Source: Janthinobacterium tructae
GTDB taxonomy: Bacteria; Pseudomonadota; Gammaproteobacteria; Burkholderiales; Burkholderiaceae_D
Assembly (NCBI RefSeq): GCF_006517255.1
Contig: NZ_CP041185.1
Location: forward strand, 1,116,001-1,180,000
Direction: 5' to 3'
Length of the DNA stretch: 64,000 nucleotides
Below are positions 16,784-25,223 of the stretch, piece after piece. The notes beneath the pieces were generated by a model, which was given only the letters and a program-made list of their open reading frames with translations, had not been told where the DNA came from and searched no databases. Both the position numbers and the translations under genes were made by a program. Numbering within the stretch: position 1 is the stretch's first letter; each line of letters opens with the position of its first letter.

Positions 16784-19215
16784 TCTTCTCTGGCCTGCGC
16801 ATCGCCCTGGTCGGCCCGCTGCCGCCGCCGGCCGGCGGCATGGCGAACCAGACGGCGCAACTGGCGCGCAAGCTGCGCGACGATGGCGCGCAAGTGCAGC
16901 TGCTGGCCGTCAACGGCCCCGTGCTGCCGCCCTGGCTGGAGCGCATCCGCTATCTGCGCGCGGCGCTGCGCCTGCCCGTGCACTTGTGGCGCCTGTGGCG
17001 TACGGCCAATACGGTGGACCTGTTCCACATCATGGCCAATTCCGGCTGGTCCTGGCATCTGCACGCGGCGCCGGCATTGTGGATCGCCAGCCTGAAAGGC
17101 AAGCCGGCCCTGCTCAACTACCGTGGAGGCGAAGCGGCCGCCTTTTTTGCCCGTTCGCCGCGCCTGGTGGCGTTCAGCCTGCGCCGCGCCAGCGCCATCG
17201 TCGTGCCCTCGGCCTACCTGGCCGGCATTTTCGAACAATATGGCCATACGGCCCACATCGTGCCGAACGTGGTGGACTTGCAGCGTTTTACAAGGGCTGC
17301 GCCGCGTGCGACTGGCGACGCTGGGCCGTGCATCCTCGTGGCGCGCCACCTGGAACCGCTGTACGACAACGCCAGCGCCGTGCGCGCCTTTGCCCTCGTG
17401 CGACCAAGCTATCCCGCGGCGCGCCTGGTGCTGGCCGGCGGCGGACCGCAGCGCGCGGCGCTGACACGCCTGGCCAGGTCGCTCGGCGTTCTTGCCTCCG
17501 TGCGCTTCGCCGGCCCCGTCGACAATGCCGCCATGCCGGCCCTGTACCAGGCCAGCGACATCGTCCTCAATCCTAGCCTGGCCGACAACATGCCCATTTC
17601 CGTGCTCGAAGCGCTGGCCTGCGGCGTGCCCGTCGTCAGTACCAACGTGGGCGGCATCCCCGCCCTGCTGCAGGACGGCGTGACGGCGTTGCTGGTGCCG
17701 CCCGGCGATCCTGCCGCCATGGCGCAGGCCATCCTGGCGCTGCTGCGCGATCCGAGCCGCGCGCATAGGCTGGCAGACGCGGGCCTGGCGCACGCCGCCA
17801 CTTTCGGCTGGCCCGGCATCGCGCCCGGCCTGGCCGCGCATTACCGCCGCATCCGTGCCGCGCCGCGCCCCGGCTTCTACACGCGCTGCGTGGCCCGCTG
17901 GCTGTTTCCACTGCATGAATGGCTCAAGGGCCACCACAGCGTACGCCTGCTGCGCCGGCTGGAACGCTCGCAATGGTGGAGCGCGCAGCAGCTGCAGGAG
18001 TGGCGGCTGGCGCGCCTGCGCGCGCTGCTGCGCCACGCGGGCGCGCACGTGCCCTACTACCGCGCGCTGTTTTCCAGCCGCGGCTTCGACCCGGAACAGG
18101 TGCGGCAACTGACCGATTTAGCGCGTCTGCCGCTGCTGCGCAAGGCGGATATCGCTGGCGCGCGCGACAGCTTCAAGTCCGCCCGCGCCGTGGGTTTGCG
18201 CCCGTTCGCCACGGGCGGCTCCAGCGGCGAGCCGCTGCAGTTTTTCCTGGGACGGCGCAGGGTCAGCCACGACATCGCCGCCAAGTGGCGCGCCACGCGC
18301 TGGTGGGGCGTCGATATCGGCGACCGCGAAGCCGTCTTGTGGGGCTCGCCCATCGAGCTGCAGGCGCAAGACCGCCTGCGCCGCCTGCGCGATGCGCTGC
18401 TGCGCACAACCCTGCTGCCCGCGTTTGCCATGTCGCCCGCGCGCCTCGATGGCTATGTGCAGCAATTGCGCCGCTGGCGTCCGCGCATGCTGTTCGGCTA
18501 CCCGTCCGCGCTGTGCCGCATCGCCAGCCACGCGCAAGCGCGAGACCTGCCGCTCGACGGCCTGGGCGTCAAAGTGGCGTTCGTCACGGCCGAGCGACTG
18601 TACGAGGAGCAGCGCGCGCAGATCGCCGCCGTCTTCGGCTGCCCCGTGGCCAACGGCTACGGCGGGCGCGACGCGGGCTTCATCGCCCACGAATGCCCGG
18701 AAGGCGGCATGCACATCACGGCCGAAGACATCATCGTGGAAATTGTCGATGGCCAGGGCCGGCCGCTGCCGCCAGGGGCCACGGGCGAAATCGTCGTCAC
18801 CCACCTGGCCACGCGGGACTACCCCTTCATCCGCTACGCCACCGGCGACGTGGGTGCGCTGGGCACGCAGCCTTGCGCCTGCGGACGCGGTTTGCCCCTG
18901 CTGCACAAGATCGAAGGGCGCAGCACGGATTTCCTCACGGCGGTTGACGGCACCGTCATGCATGGCCTGGCTCTCGTCTACATCGTGCGCGAGCTGCCGC
19001 AAGTGCGCAGTTTTAAAATCATCCAGGAAAGCCTGCTGCGCACGCGCGTGCTGCTGGTCTGCGTGGCGCGCCTGGACGACGCCACGCACAGCGCCATCGT
19101 GCGCGGTTTCCAGGCCAGGCTGGGCGCGCAGGTGGACATCGTCATCGAGGAAGTCGACGAGATCGCGGCGGAGGCGTCGGGCAAGTACCGCTATGTGGTG
19201 AGCAAGGTGGCGTAG
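16780..19215 (+). CDS. Fusion of GT4 glycosyltransferase and CapK/PaaK-like adenylate-forming domain
   Basis: This 811-residue protein is made of two parts. Residues 1-365 are a GT-B glycosyltransferase: GPLPPPAGGMANQT start, IVPNVVDLQRF, and donor site ADNMPISVLEALACG. Residues from about 375 to 811 match the CapK family, which is related to phenylacetate-CoA ligase. This half has the usual opening helices (LLRHAGAHVPYYRALFSSRG), the nucleotide loop ATGGSSGEP near residue 478, NGYGGRDAG, and a late RYATGDVGAL motif. CapK proteins activate an acid by adenylation. The acid here is unknown and may decorate the polymer. In other exosortase loci these activities are usually separate genes. There is no stop or frame change at the junction. 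The next gene downstream is on the other strand, so this ends the run. Confidence 0.88.
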   Translation: MIFSGLRIALVGPLPPPAGGMANQTAQLARKLRDDGAQVQLLAVNGPVLPPWLERIRYLRAALRLPVHLWRLWRTANTVDLFHIMANSGWSWHLHAAPALWIASLKGKPALLNYRGGEAAAFFARSPRLVAFSLRRASAIVVPSAYLAGIFEQYGHTAHIVPNVVDLQRFTRAAPRATGDAGPCILVARHLEPLYDNASAVRAFALVRPSYPAARLVLAGGGPQRAALTRLARSLGVLASVRFAGPVDNAAMPALYQASDIVLNPSLADNMPISVLEALACGVPVVSTNVGGIPALLQDGVTALLVPPGDPAAMAQAILALLRDPSRAHRLADAGLAHAATFGWPGIAPGLAAHYRRIRAAPRPGFYTRCVARWLFPLHEWLKGHHSVRLLRRLERSQWWSAQQLQEWRLARLRALLRHAGAHVPYYRALFSSRGFDPEQVRQLTDLARLPLLRKADIAGARDSFKSARAVGLRPFATGGSSGEPLQFFLGRRRVSHDIAAKWRATRWWGVDIGDREAVLWGSPIELQAQDRLRRLRDALLRTTLLPAFAMSPARLDGYVQQLRRWRPRMLFGYPSALCRIASHAQARDLPLDGLGVKVAFVTAERLYEEQRAQIAAVFGCPVANGYGGRDAGFIAHECPEGGMHITAEDIIVEIVDGQGRPLPPGATGEIVVTHLATRDYPFIRYATGDVGALGTQPCACGRGLPLLHKIEGRSTDFLTAVDGTVMHGLALVYIVRELPQVRSFKIIQESLLRTRVLLVCVARLDDATHSAIVRGFQARLGAQVDIVIEEVDEIAAEASGKYRYVVSKVA

Positions 19216-19224
19216 GCCGGCGGC

Positions 19225-19905
19225 TCAGCTGCCCAGGTCCCAGAGTGAAGGTATGTGCCAGAATGGCATGTACTCGTGCCAGCCGGCGAAGAAGGAGAAG
19301 GCAACATGGATTAGCGGCGACGAGGCAAAGGCTGACAATACATACCAGGCGAACTCGCTGCGCTGCATGCGGAACGCCAGCGGAGGAAGCGCCAGGGTCA
19401 CGGCGGCAGGGACGCCATAGTAGAGCGGCCATGGAAGGCCGGCGGTCGCCGCGAATTTGGCAAAGCACATGCCGCCAACGACGATGATGAAAGCAACGCC
19501 GCCAGTGAGGCTGGCTGCCGGCGCCACCGTCCTGGCGCGTAACGTCCAGCGCAGGATGCCGATGAAGACGAGCAATGAGACTGCGATAAAGACGAAGAAA
19601 CGTATCGGTGGCAAGTTGATTCCTTCCAGAAGGTGTCCGTCAAGGCCGGCTTCCGGCCGGCTGGCACTATTGCGTCGATGCCGTTGGGCTACACGCATTA
19701 TGAACCTGCTGGCCAGCTTGTTCCAGCCAGCAGCCCGCCCTTGAAGCAACGGCAGTTGTCCATACTCATCCATGCATCTTGCCACATCGCTTGCAATGAG
19801 CGCACTGTCGACAAGCGCGATCTCGCCTGCGAAACCATATCCGATTGCAGGCACGCTACGGATCGCGATAGCAACGCCGGTCTGGCTGGCGATTTCCGCA
19901 CGCAA
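19225..19905 (-). CDS. Small integral membrane protein, unknown
   Basis: I do not recognise this family. The C-terminal 125 residues contain about four hydrophobic helices (FFVFIAVSLLVFIGIL, GGVAFIIVVGGMC, LPWPLYYGVPAAVTLAL, and one around SAFASSPLIHVAF). The N-terminal 95 residues are soluble and of less certain coding value. The only start at the upstream end is TTG 19905, close behind an in-frame TAA. A second TTG at 19614 has a much better ribosome site (GGAAGGA) and would give just the membrane part. The base composition is more AT-rich than in the polysaccharide genes. It is convergent with the fusion gene and divergent from the dehydrogenase. Confidence 0.45.
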   Translation of the reverse strand: MRAEIASQTGVAIAIRSVPAIGYGFAGEIALVDSALIASDVARCMDEYGQLPLLQGRAAGWNKLASRFIMRVAQRHRRNSASRPEAGLDGHLLEGINLPPIRFFVFIAVSLLVFIGILRWTLRARTVAPAASLTGGVAFIIVVGGMCFAKFAATAGLPWPLYYGVPAAVTLALPPLAFRMQRSEFAWYVLSAFASSPLIHVAFSFFAGWHEYMPFWHIPSLWDLGS

Positions 19906-19945
19906 GTCGCTGCTCTTGAAGTTTTAGGCACCGTGCGCTCACACA

Positions 19946-19959
19946 TTGATGTAGATCAA
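19946..19959 (+). promoter_or_regulatory. FNR/Anr-type box upstream of the alcohol dehydrogenase
   Basis: TTGAT-GTAG-ATCAA matches the FNR/Anr consensus exactly (TTGAT, four bases, ATCAA). It ends 107 bases before the dehydrogenase ATG, which would suit an activator site at about -41 of a transcript with a long leader. Oxygen-responsive induction of adh is inferred. Confidence 0.7.
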
Positions 19960-20066
19960 TCAATTATCGAATCGCATGCAGCAGAATATGATCATTCGCA
20001 AGTGTCTGTTGACCAGCCCATGGCAGGGCGCGTGACTGACGCCACCTCAACTTCATAAGGAATAAC

Positions 20067-21104
20067 ATGATCCCCACTACCATGAAAGCCGCCGTCGTCG
20101 AACAACTGGGCCAGCCCCTGGTGCTGCGCGACGTACCCGTGCCGGTTCCCGGCCCCGGCCAGATCCTGGTCAAGACGGAGGCTTGCGGCGTGTGCCACAC
20201 GGACTTGCATGCGGCGCGCGGCGACTGGCCCGTCAAGCCTGCACCGCCGTTCATTCCCGGCCACGAAGGCATCGGCCTGGTGGTCGCCATGGGCACGGGC
20301 GTGACCGAAGTACAGCTGGGCGACCGGGTCGGCGTGCCCTGGCTCTACTCGGCTTGCGGCCATTGCGAACATTGCCTGGCCGCCTGGGAAACCGTGTGCG
20401 CCGAGGCGCAGTTCGGCGGCTACACCAAAAATGGCGGCTTTGCCGAATACATCCTGGCCGACCCGCGCTACGTCGCGCATATTCCGGCCGGGCTGTCCGC
20501 CGTGCAGGCAGCACCCATCATCTGCGCCGGCGTGACCAGCTACAAGGGCATCAAGGAAACGGGGGCGCGGCCGGGCCAGTGGCTGGCCGTGTCCGGCATC
20601 GGCGGCCTGGGCCACCTGGCTATCGAATATGCGGTGGCCATGGGCTTGCGCGTGGCGGCCGTCGATATCGATGAAGGCAAGCTCGAACACGCGCGCGCCC
20701 TCGGTGCCGAAGTGACCATCAACGCGCGCCAGGGTGACCCTGTGGCGGCCCTGCGCGAAGCGACCGGGGGCGGCGCCCACGGCGTGCTGATCACGGCGCC
20801 GTCGATCGATGCCTTCCAACAAGGCGTGGCGATGACGCGCAAGCGCGGCACCTGCGTGCTGGTGGGCTTGCCGCCGGGCGACTTCCCGACGCCGCTGTTC
20901 GACGTCGTCGCCAATTGCGTGACGATACGCGGCTCTTTCGTGGGCACGCGCCAGGACATGGCCGAGGCGCTGGCCTTTGCCGCCACCGGCAAGGTCAAGG
21001 CCGGGATCGAATTGCAGCCGCTGTCGGCCATCAATGAGATCTTCAGCCGCCTCGAGCATGGCAAGGTGGCCTCGCGCGTGGTGCTCGATTTCAGCGGCAA
21101 TTGA
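20067..21104 (+). CDS. adhP: Zinc-dependent alcohol dehydrogenase (AdhP-type)
   Basis: This 345-residue medium-chain dehydrogenase oxidises or forms short primary alcohols with NAD. Catalytic zinc ligands are Cys43 (GVCHTD) and His66 (GHEGIG), with the third in the later Cys of the GVTSYKG region. The structural zinc is held by the four cysteines of ACGHCEHC and ETVC. The nucleotide loop is GIGGLGHLA and the acidic residue for NAD ribose is in AVDIDEGKL. Length and motif order fit propanol-preferring AdhP/AdhA. ATG 20067 has an AAGGAA ribosome site. The exact FNR-type box upstream suggests a role in fermentative or low-oxygen metabolism. Confidence 0.92.
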   Translation: MIPTTMKAAVVEQLGQPLVLRDVPVPVPGPGQILVKTEACGVCHTDLHAARGDWPVKPAPPFIPGHEGIGLVVAMGTGVTEVQLGDRVGVPWLYSACGHCEHCLAAWETVCAEAQFGGYTKNGGFAEYILADPRYVAHIPAGLSAVQAAPIICAGVTSYKGIKETGARPGQWLAVSGIGGLGHLAIEYAVAMGLRVAAVDIDEGKLEHARALGAEVTINARQGDPVAALREATGGGAHGVLITAPSIDAFQQGVAMTRKRGTCVLVGLPPGDFPTPLFDVVANCVTIRGSFVGTRQDMAEALAFAATGKVKAGIELQPLSAINEIFSRLEHGKVASRVVLDFSGN

Positions 21105-21198
21105 GTTACGGCTGAGCAGAGCGCCAACTGCGCCGGTGTGTCGTGCGACGGCAATTACATTTTTGTTGCCATAATTGCATATTACAAAGGACACACCG

Positions 21199-21903
21199 AT
21201 GAAAATATCTCTTGCTGGCTGGCTGGCCTGCGCCGCCCTCGCCTGCTCCGCTCCCGCCAGCGCGGCCGAGCCGGCCGCGTCCGCCTTGCCCGGTCACTAT
21301 TACCTGCAAGGCGTCATGGAAACGGGCTCCGAACTGCTGCTGAAAAAGGATGGCACGTTCGAATGGATGCTCAGTTATGGCAATACCGATGAGCAAGCCA
21401 GCGGCGAGTGGCGCGTTGCCGGCGACACAGTGACCCTGGAGGCGGGCAATGGCGGCAAGGAGCCGCAGTTCCGCGTGTTCGAGGAGGCGGAAATGCGCAT
21501 CCGGAAACCCGCCGAAGCGGGCCTGTGGGTGGCCATCGTCGGCTTTCCCCAAGTGGGGCCGATGCCCGGCGTGGAAGTGAAGTTCGAGGCGCACAGCGGC
21601 AAGACGGCCACGGCCGTCAGCGTGGCGAACGGCGACGCCATCGTGCGCATGCCGGCGTCGGAGCGCTGGGTGCGCGCCGGCTTGCGCCGCCAGGGCTCGA
21701 AAGCCGACTATCAATGGCTGGCCGTGCCGCCCGAGCGCGCGCAGCAACGCATCGCCGCCTTCGCCGTCAGCGACCCGCAATGGCTGAGAGGCCAGGCATT
21801 CCAGAAGCTGGCCTTGCGCGTCGTCAAAGGCGGGCTGCAAGTGAACGATGCGGACAGCAGCCTGGCCAGAGGGTTGTACGCCAAACCGGCATCGAAACAG
21901 TAG
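21199..21903 (+). CDS. Exported protein of unknown function
   Basis: This 234-residue protein has a clean signal peptide (MKISLAGWLACAALACS, cleaved near ASAAEP). The mature part begins with HYYLQGVMETGSELLLKKDGTFEWMLSYG, a pattern of short beta-strands seen in small periplasmic lipocalin-like or copper-resistance-type domains. SGEWRVAGDTVTLEAG is a repeated-strand motif. I cannot assign a function. ATG 21199 follows an AAAGGAC ribosome site. It is 95 bases from the dehydrogenase stop, so it may have its own promoter, and a strong hairpin follows it. Confidence 0.75.
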   Translation: MKISLAGWLACAALACSAPASAAEPAASALPGHYYLQGVMETGSELLLKKDGTFEWMLSYGNTDEQASGEWRVAGDTVTLEAGNGGKEPQFRVFEEAEMRIRKPAEAGLWVAIVGFPQVGPMPGVEVKFEAHSGKTATAVSVANGDAIVRMPASERWVRAGLRRQGSKADYQWLAVPPERAQQRIAAFAVSDPQWLRGQAFQKLALRVVKGGLQVNDADSSLARGLYAKPASKQ

Positions 21904-21935
21904 CCCTCAATCTATCTCGCTCCATTTCCCAAACA

Positions 21936-21970
21936 CGCCGCCCTGGTCAGTATTCTTGACCAGGGCGGCG
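21936..21970. terminator. Strong hairpin after the exported protein, probable terminator
   Basis: The arms CGCCGCCCTGGTCA and TGACCAGGGCGGCG pair perfectly over 14 bases with a 7-base loop. There is no good T-run on either strand, so it is a weaker candidate for a classical intrinsic terminator. Its place 33 bases after a stop codon supports transcript termination or 3' protection. Confidence 0.55.
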
Positions 21971-22044
21971 CCGTTTGCGCCCACGCGCAGCCGTGCGCCG
22001 TTGACACCCCGCACGGTCTGTCCTATAGTCGCCGGGTTAACAAG

Positions 22045-22063
22045 AAATGAGAATGAGAATCAT
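22045..22063 (+). promoter_or_regulatory. Fur-like box overlapping the start of the FTR1 gene
   Basis: AAATGAGAATGAGAATCAT has the repeated (A/G)AT-type hexamer structure of a Fur box (compare GATAATGATAATCATTATC). It overlaps the possible start codons of the iron permease, so Fur bound here would block it directly. Iron repression is inferred. Confidence 0.6.
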
Positions 22064-24017
22064 GTTCATTAAAGTGAAAAAATGGCTCGTCTGCTATCCG
22101 CTCGTCGCTGCCAGCCTCAGCCTCAGCCTGCTAATGGCCGGTGGCGCGCAGGCGCAAGTGGCCGATCCTGGCGCCGGTGCCAAGCAATTGTGGCAATTGA
22201 TTGATTACGTGGCCGTCGATTACAGCGGCGCCGTCGAGCACGGCAAGGTGGTCAGCGAAGCGGAATACGCGGAAATGCTCGATTTTACCGACAACGCGGC
22301 GACGCAAATCGCCGCGCTGCCCGCCCACGCGTCGCAGCCGGCCATCGCCGCCGCCATCGCCGACCTGCGCAAAGCCGTCGTGGCCAAGGCCGACGGCGTG
22401 GAAGTCAAGCGCCTGGCGCACCACGCGAACGGCTTGCTGATCGCCGCCTACCCGATCCCCGTGGCGCCGAAAGTGCTGCCGAACCTGGCGCGCGGCGCGG
22501 CCCTGTATGCGGCCCAGTGCGCTTCTTGCCACGGCGTGGCCGGCGGCGGCGACGGTCCGCTGGCGGCCAGTCTGGAACCGAAACCGATCGCCTTCACGGA
22601 TGGCGAACGGGCCCAGTCGCGCAGCGTGATGGCGCTGTACCAGGTCATTTCGCAAGGCGTGGCGGGCACTTCGATGGCCAGTTTCGGCCAGCTGTCCGAC
22701 AACGAACGCTGGGACCTGGCCTTCTTTGTGGGCGGCATGTCACACGGCGCGGCGGCGCGCGCACACGGCGAAAAGCTGTGGCAGGACGATCCACGGGCCA
22801 AGACACTGTATGCGGACCTGGCTGCCGTGACGACCCTGACGCAGGAAGCCGCTGCCGCCAAGCTGGGCGCGGACGAGGCGCAAGCCTTGACGGCGTACCT
22901 GCGCAGCGCCCCTGGCAAGGCCGAGGCGCACAAGCCCACGGGCCTGGCCCTGTCACGCCTGCGCCTGGAAGAAAGCCTGGCCGCCGTGCACGCGGGCGAC
23001 CGCGCGGCCGCCACGCGCCTGGGCCTGTCGGCCTACCTGGACGGTTTCGAGCCGATCGAGCCGATGGTCGGCGCGCGCAACAAATCCCTGCTGCTGGCCG
23101 TGGAAAACGCCATGCTGGCCTACCGTTCCGCCGTGGCCAAGGGCACGGTGGCCGACGCCGAAGCGGCGGGCGACAAGCTGCAGCAACTATTTACCCACGT
23201 GGAAGCGGAGCTGGGCGACGCCAAGGCCGAGCCGATGACGACCTTTATCGGCGCCCTGACGATCTTGCTGCGCGAAGGCGTGGAAGCGCTGCTGATCGTG
23301 ATCGGCATCATCGCCTTCCTGCGCAAGGCCAAGCGCAGCGATGTCATGCCCTACGTGCATGGCGGCTGGATCAGCGCGCTGGTGGCGGGCGGCCTGACAT
23401 GGGTGGCGGCAACGTATTTGGTCACCATCAGTGGCGCCAGCCGGGAAGTGAGCGAAGGGCTCGGTTCCGTGTTCGCGGCCCTGGTCCTGCTCAGCGTGGG
23501 CTTGTGGATGCACCAGAAGAGCAGCGCCGGACGCTGGCAGGAATACCTGCACGAGAAACTCACGGCGGCCATGACGCGCCGCTCCGCCTGGGGCCTGTTC
23601 GCCCTGGCCTTCATCGCCGTCTACCGCGAAGTGTTTGAAACCGTGCTGTTCTATTCCGCCCTGGCGGCGGACGGCAATGGCGGCGCCCTGCTGGGCGGCT
23701 TCCTGGTGGCCATCGTGCTGCTGGTCGTGATCGCCTGGGCCTTGCTGCGCACCAGCGCCCGCATGCCGATCGGCAAGTTCTTCTCGTGGACGTCCGCCTT
23801 CGTGGCCGTGCTGGCCGTGATCTTGATGGGCAAAGGCGTGGCCGCGCTGCAGGAAGCGGGCTGGGTCGGCGTCACCCCCGTCGACTTCATGCGCATTGAT
23901 CTCTTGGGCATCCTGCCGACCGCGGAAACCCTGCTGGCGCAGGCCGCCATCCTGGCCATCATCGTCACCGGCTATGGCTGGAACCGTTATTCGGCAGGCA
24001 AGCACAAGCCGGCCTGA
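22062..24017 (+). CDS. FTR1-family iron permease with N-terminal cytochrome c domain
   Basis: This is a high-affinity iron transporter of about 651 residues. After a signal peptide (cleaved near AQAQ) comes a periplasmic segment and then a cytochrome c domain with heme site CASCH (Cys153, Cys156, His157 from ATG 22062). A helical linker follows, and the C-terminal half is a seven-helix FTR1 permease. The two REGLE-like iron motifs are REGVEALL in helix 1 and YREVFETVLFYSAL in helix 4. In this architecture the heme domain probably oxidises ferrous iron or passes electrons on before uptake. Starts at 22047 and 22053 are also in frame, and none has a strong ribosome site. A Fur-like box covers this region. 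A hairpin terminator follows. Confidence 0.9.
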   Translation: MFIKVKKWLVCYPLVAASLSLSLLMAGGAQAQVADPGAGAKQLWQLIDYVAVDYSGAVEHGKVVSEAEYAEMLDFTDNAATQIAALPAHASQPAIAAAIADLRKAVVAKADGVEVKRLAHHANGLLIAAYPIPVAPKVLPNLARGAALYAAQCASCHGVAGGGDGPLAASLEPKPIAFTDGERAQSRSVMALYQVISQGVAGTSMASFGQLSDNERWDLAFFVGGMSHGAAARAHGEKLWQDDPRAKTLYADLAAVTTLTQEAAAAKLGADEAQALTAYLRSAPGKAEAHKPTGLALSRLRLEESLAAVHAGDRAAATRLGLSAYLDGFEPIEPMVGARNKSLLLAVENAMLAYRSAVAKGTVADAEAAGDKLQQLFTHVEAELGDAKAEPMTTFIGALTILLREGVEALLIVIGIIAFLRKAKRSDVMPYVHGGWISALVAGGLTWVAATYLVTISGASREVSEGLGSVFAALVLLSVGLWMHQKSSAGRWQEYLHEKLTAAMTRRSAWGLFALAFIAVYREVFETVLFYSALAADGNGGALLGGFLVAIVLLVVIAWALLRTSARMPIGKFFSWTSAFVAVLAVILMGKGVAALQEAGWVGVTPVDFMRIDLLGILPTAETLLAQAAILAIIVTGYGWNRYSAGKHKPA

Positions 24018-24027
24018 GCTTGAAACA

Positions 24028-24072
24028 TGCCGGCCCGGCCAAGCTGCCCGGGCCGGCACTCCCACCTTTTTC
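24028..24072 (+). terminator. Terminator of the FTR1 gene
   Basis: TGCCGGCCCGG pairs with CCGGGCCGGCA (11 bases, 9-base loop) starting 11 bases after the stop, followed after a short gap by five T residues. This fits an intrinsic terminator with a displaced T-run. Confidence 0.65.
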
Positions 24073-24098
24073 CCACCATCCATCTGTTGCCATGCCGC

Positions 24099-24470
24099 TC
24101 AAGGAGCGGCATCGCGCGCATCCACATAGGCCCAGGCCTGCATGCCCGACGCCAGTGTCACGCGCTCGCGCCGGTAAGCGGCCACCTCGTAGCCGTCCGC
24201 CTGGCGCAATTCCTCCAGCGAAATAGCCAGCACGGCGCCCGGCACGCTATCGGTCGGCATGGCGCTGCGCGAGGCAATCGGATGATGCGTCTTGCCGCTG
24301 GTCGCCACCACTTGCGCATCGTCGATGGCCAGCATGGCCAGACAATAGCCGGGCAATTGGTCGGGCCGGCTGTCGAGCAGGCGCCCGAAGGTGGCCAGTT
24401 GCACCTCGGGCTGCTGCAAGGTGCCGTAGGAAAACAGCTGTTCTGTCGCTGCCGCTGGAATAGTTGCCAT
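24099..24470 (-). CDS. Gamma-glutamylcyclotransferase/AIG2-like protein
   Basis: This 123-residue protein has the GGCT/AIG2 fold. The family's opening motif FSYGTLQQPEVQ (compare YGTL) lies at residues 12-23, and GAVLAISLEELRQADGYE near the middle carries the conserved acidic residue. Members cyclise gamma-glutamyl groups or hydrolyse related amides, but many have no tested substrate. The chosen ATG at 24470 has a GAGGGG ribosome site; a longer reading from 24536 lacks one. It is convergent with the iron permease and divergent from the TetR gene. Confidence 0.82.
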   Translation of the reverse strand: MATIPAAATEQLFSYGTLQQPEVQLATFGRLLDSRPDQLPGYCLAMLAIDDAQVVATSGKTHHPIASRSAMPTDSVPGAVLAISLEELRQADGYEVAAYRRERVTLASGMQAWAYVDARDAAP

Positions 24471-24553
24471 TTTTCGCCCCTCGTTGATTGTCGATAGCGT
24501 GCATGGTAGCGCCGTTTGCGGACACAGATCCTGCACGGATCTAAAAACTGCGA

Positions 24554-24568
24554 TATGATGACCATCAT
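24554..24568. promoter_or_regulatory. Palindromic operator at the tetR start (TetR site 1)
   Basis: TATGATGACCATCAT contains the inverted repeat ATGATG-AC-CATCAT. It overlaps the candidate start codons of the regulator gene and recurs in symmetric variant form before the SDR gene. This suggests autorepression. Confidence 0.65.
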
Positions 24569-25181
24569 GCAGAACTCATCCGACCAATTACTTGACAAGA
24601 AATCCCCGGCGAAAACCCGCAAGGAAGCCACCCACGAACGCATCGTCGAGGTGGCCACGCGCGCCATCCGCCGCAGCGGCTATGCGGGCACGGGCGTGGC
24701 CGACATCATGAAGGAAGCGGGCCTGACGCACGGCGGCTTTTATGCGCACTTCGCCTCGCGCGACGCGCTGCTGGCCGAAGCGGGCGACCGCGCAGGCGCC
24801 GAATCGGTGGCGCTGGCGGCCAGGGTGGCGGCTGCCGCCCCTCCGGGCCAGGCGCTGCAGGCCATGCTGGCGGCCTACCTGTCGCCCGCCCACATCGCCG
24901 CCATCGAGGTGGGCTGCCCCGTCTCGGCGCTGGGTTCGGAAATGCCGCGCCAGGCGCCCGAGGTGCGGCGCGCCGCCACCATCCACATCAAGGAAATGAT
25001 CGACCTGTTCGCGCGCCAGCTGCCGAACTGGGGCCAGCCCGAAGCGCACGCGCAAGCCATGGCGACGGTGTGCGCCATGATCGGCGCCACCATCCTGGCA
25101 CGCGCCGTCGACGAGCCGGCCCTGTCGGACGCCCTGTGTGCGGCCACCCTGGCGCAGTTTCAAGACACCAACCAGCCGTAA
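24567..25181 (+). CDS. TetR/AcrR-family transcriptional regulator
   Basis: This repressor is about 204 residues long. The N-terminal helix-turn-helix is typical (ATHERIVEVATRAIRRSGYAG, then VADIMKEAGLTHGGFYAHFASRDALLAEA). The C-terminal ligand domain (residues 70-200) includes the GCPVSALGSEM segment seen in TetR proteins that control oxidoreductases. ATG codons at 24555 and 24558 are alternative starts, and none has a clear ribosome site, so a leaderless message is possible. The two following genes, an SDR and a quinone-oxidoreductase-like enzyme, are the likely targets because the same palindrome lies in front of them. The inducer is probably a reactive small molecule such as an aldehyde or quinone, which is a guess. 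Confidence 0.9.
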   Translation: MQNSSDQLLDKKSPAKTRKEATHERIVEVATRAIRRSGYAGTGVADIMKEAGLTHGGFYAHFASRDALLAEAGDRAGAESVALAARVAAAAPPGQALQAMLAAYLSPAHIAAIEVGCPVSALGSEMPRQAPEVRRAATIHIKEMIDLFARQLPNWGQPEAHAQAMATVCAMIGATILARAVDEPALSDALCAATLAQFQDTNQP

Positions 25182-25223
25182 CGCCCATGGCCCGGGTCCG
25201 TCCCGGTTTTTTTTTCAAACACC

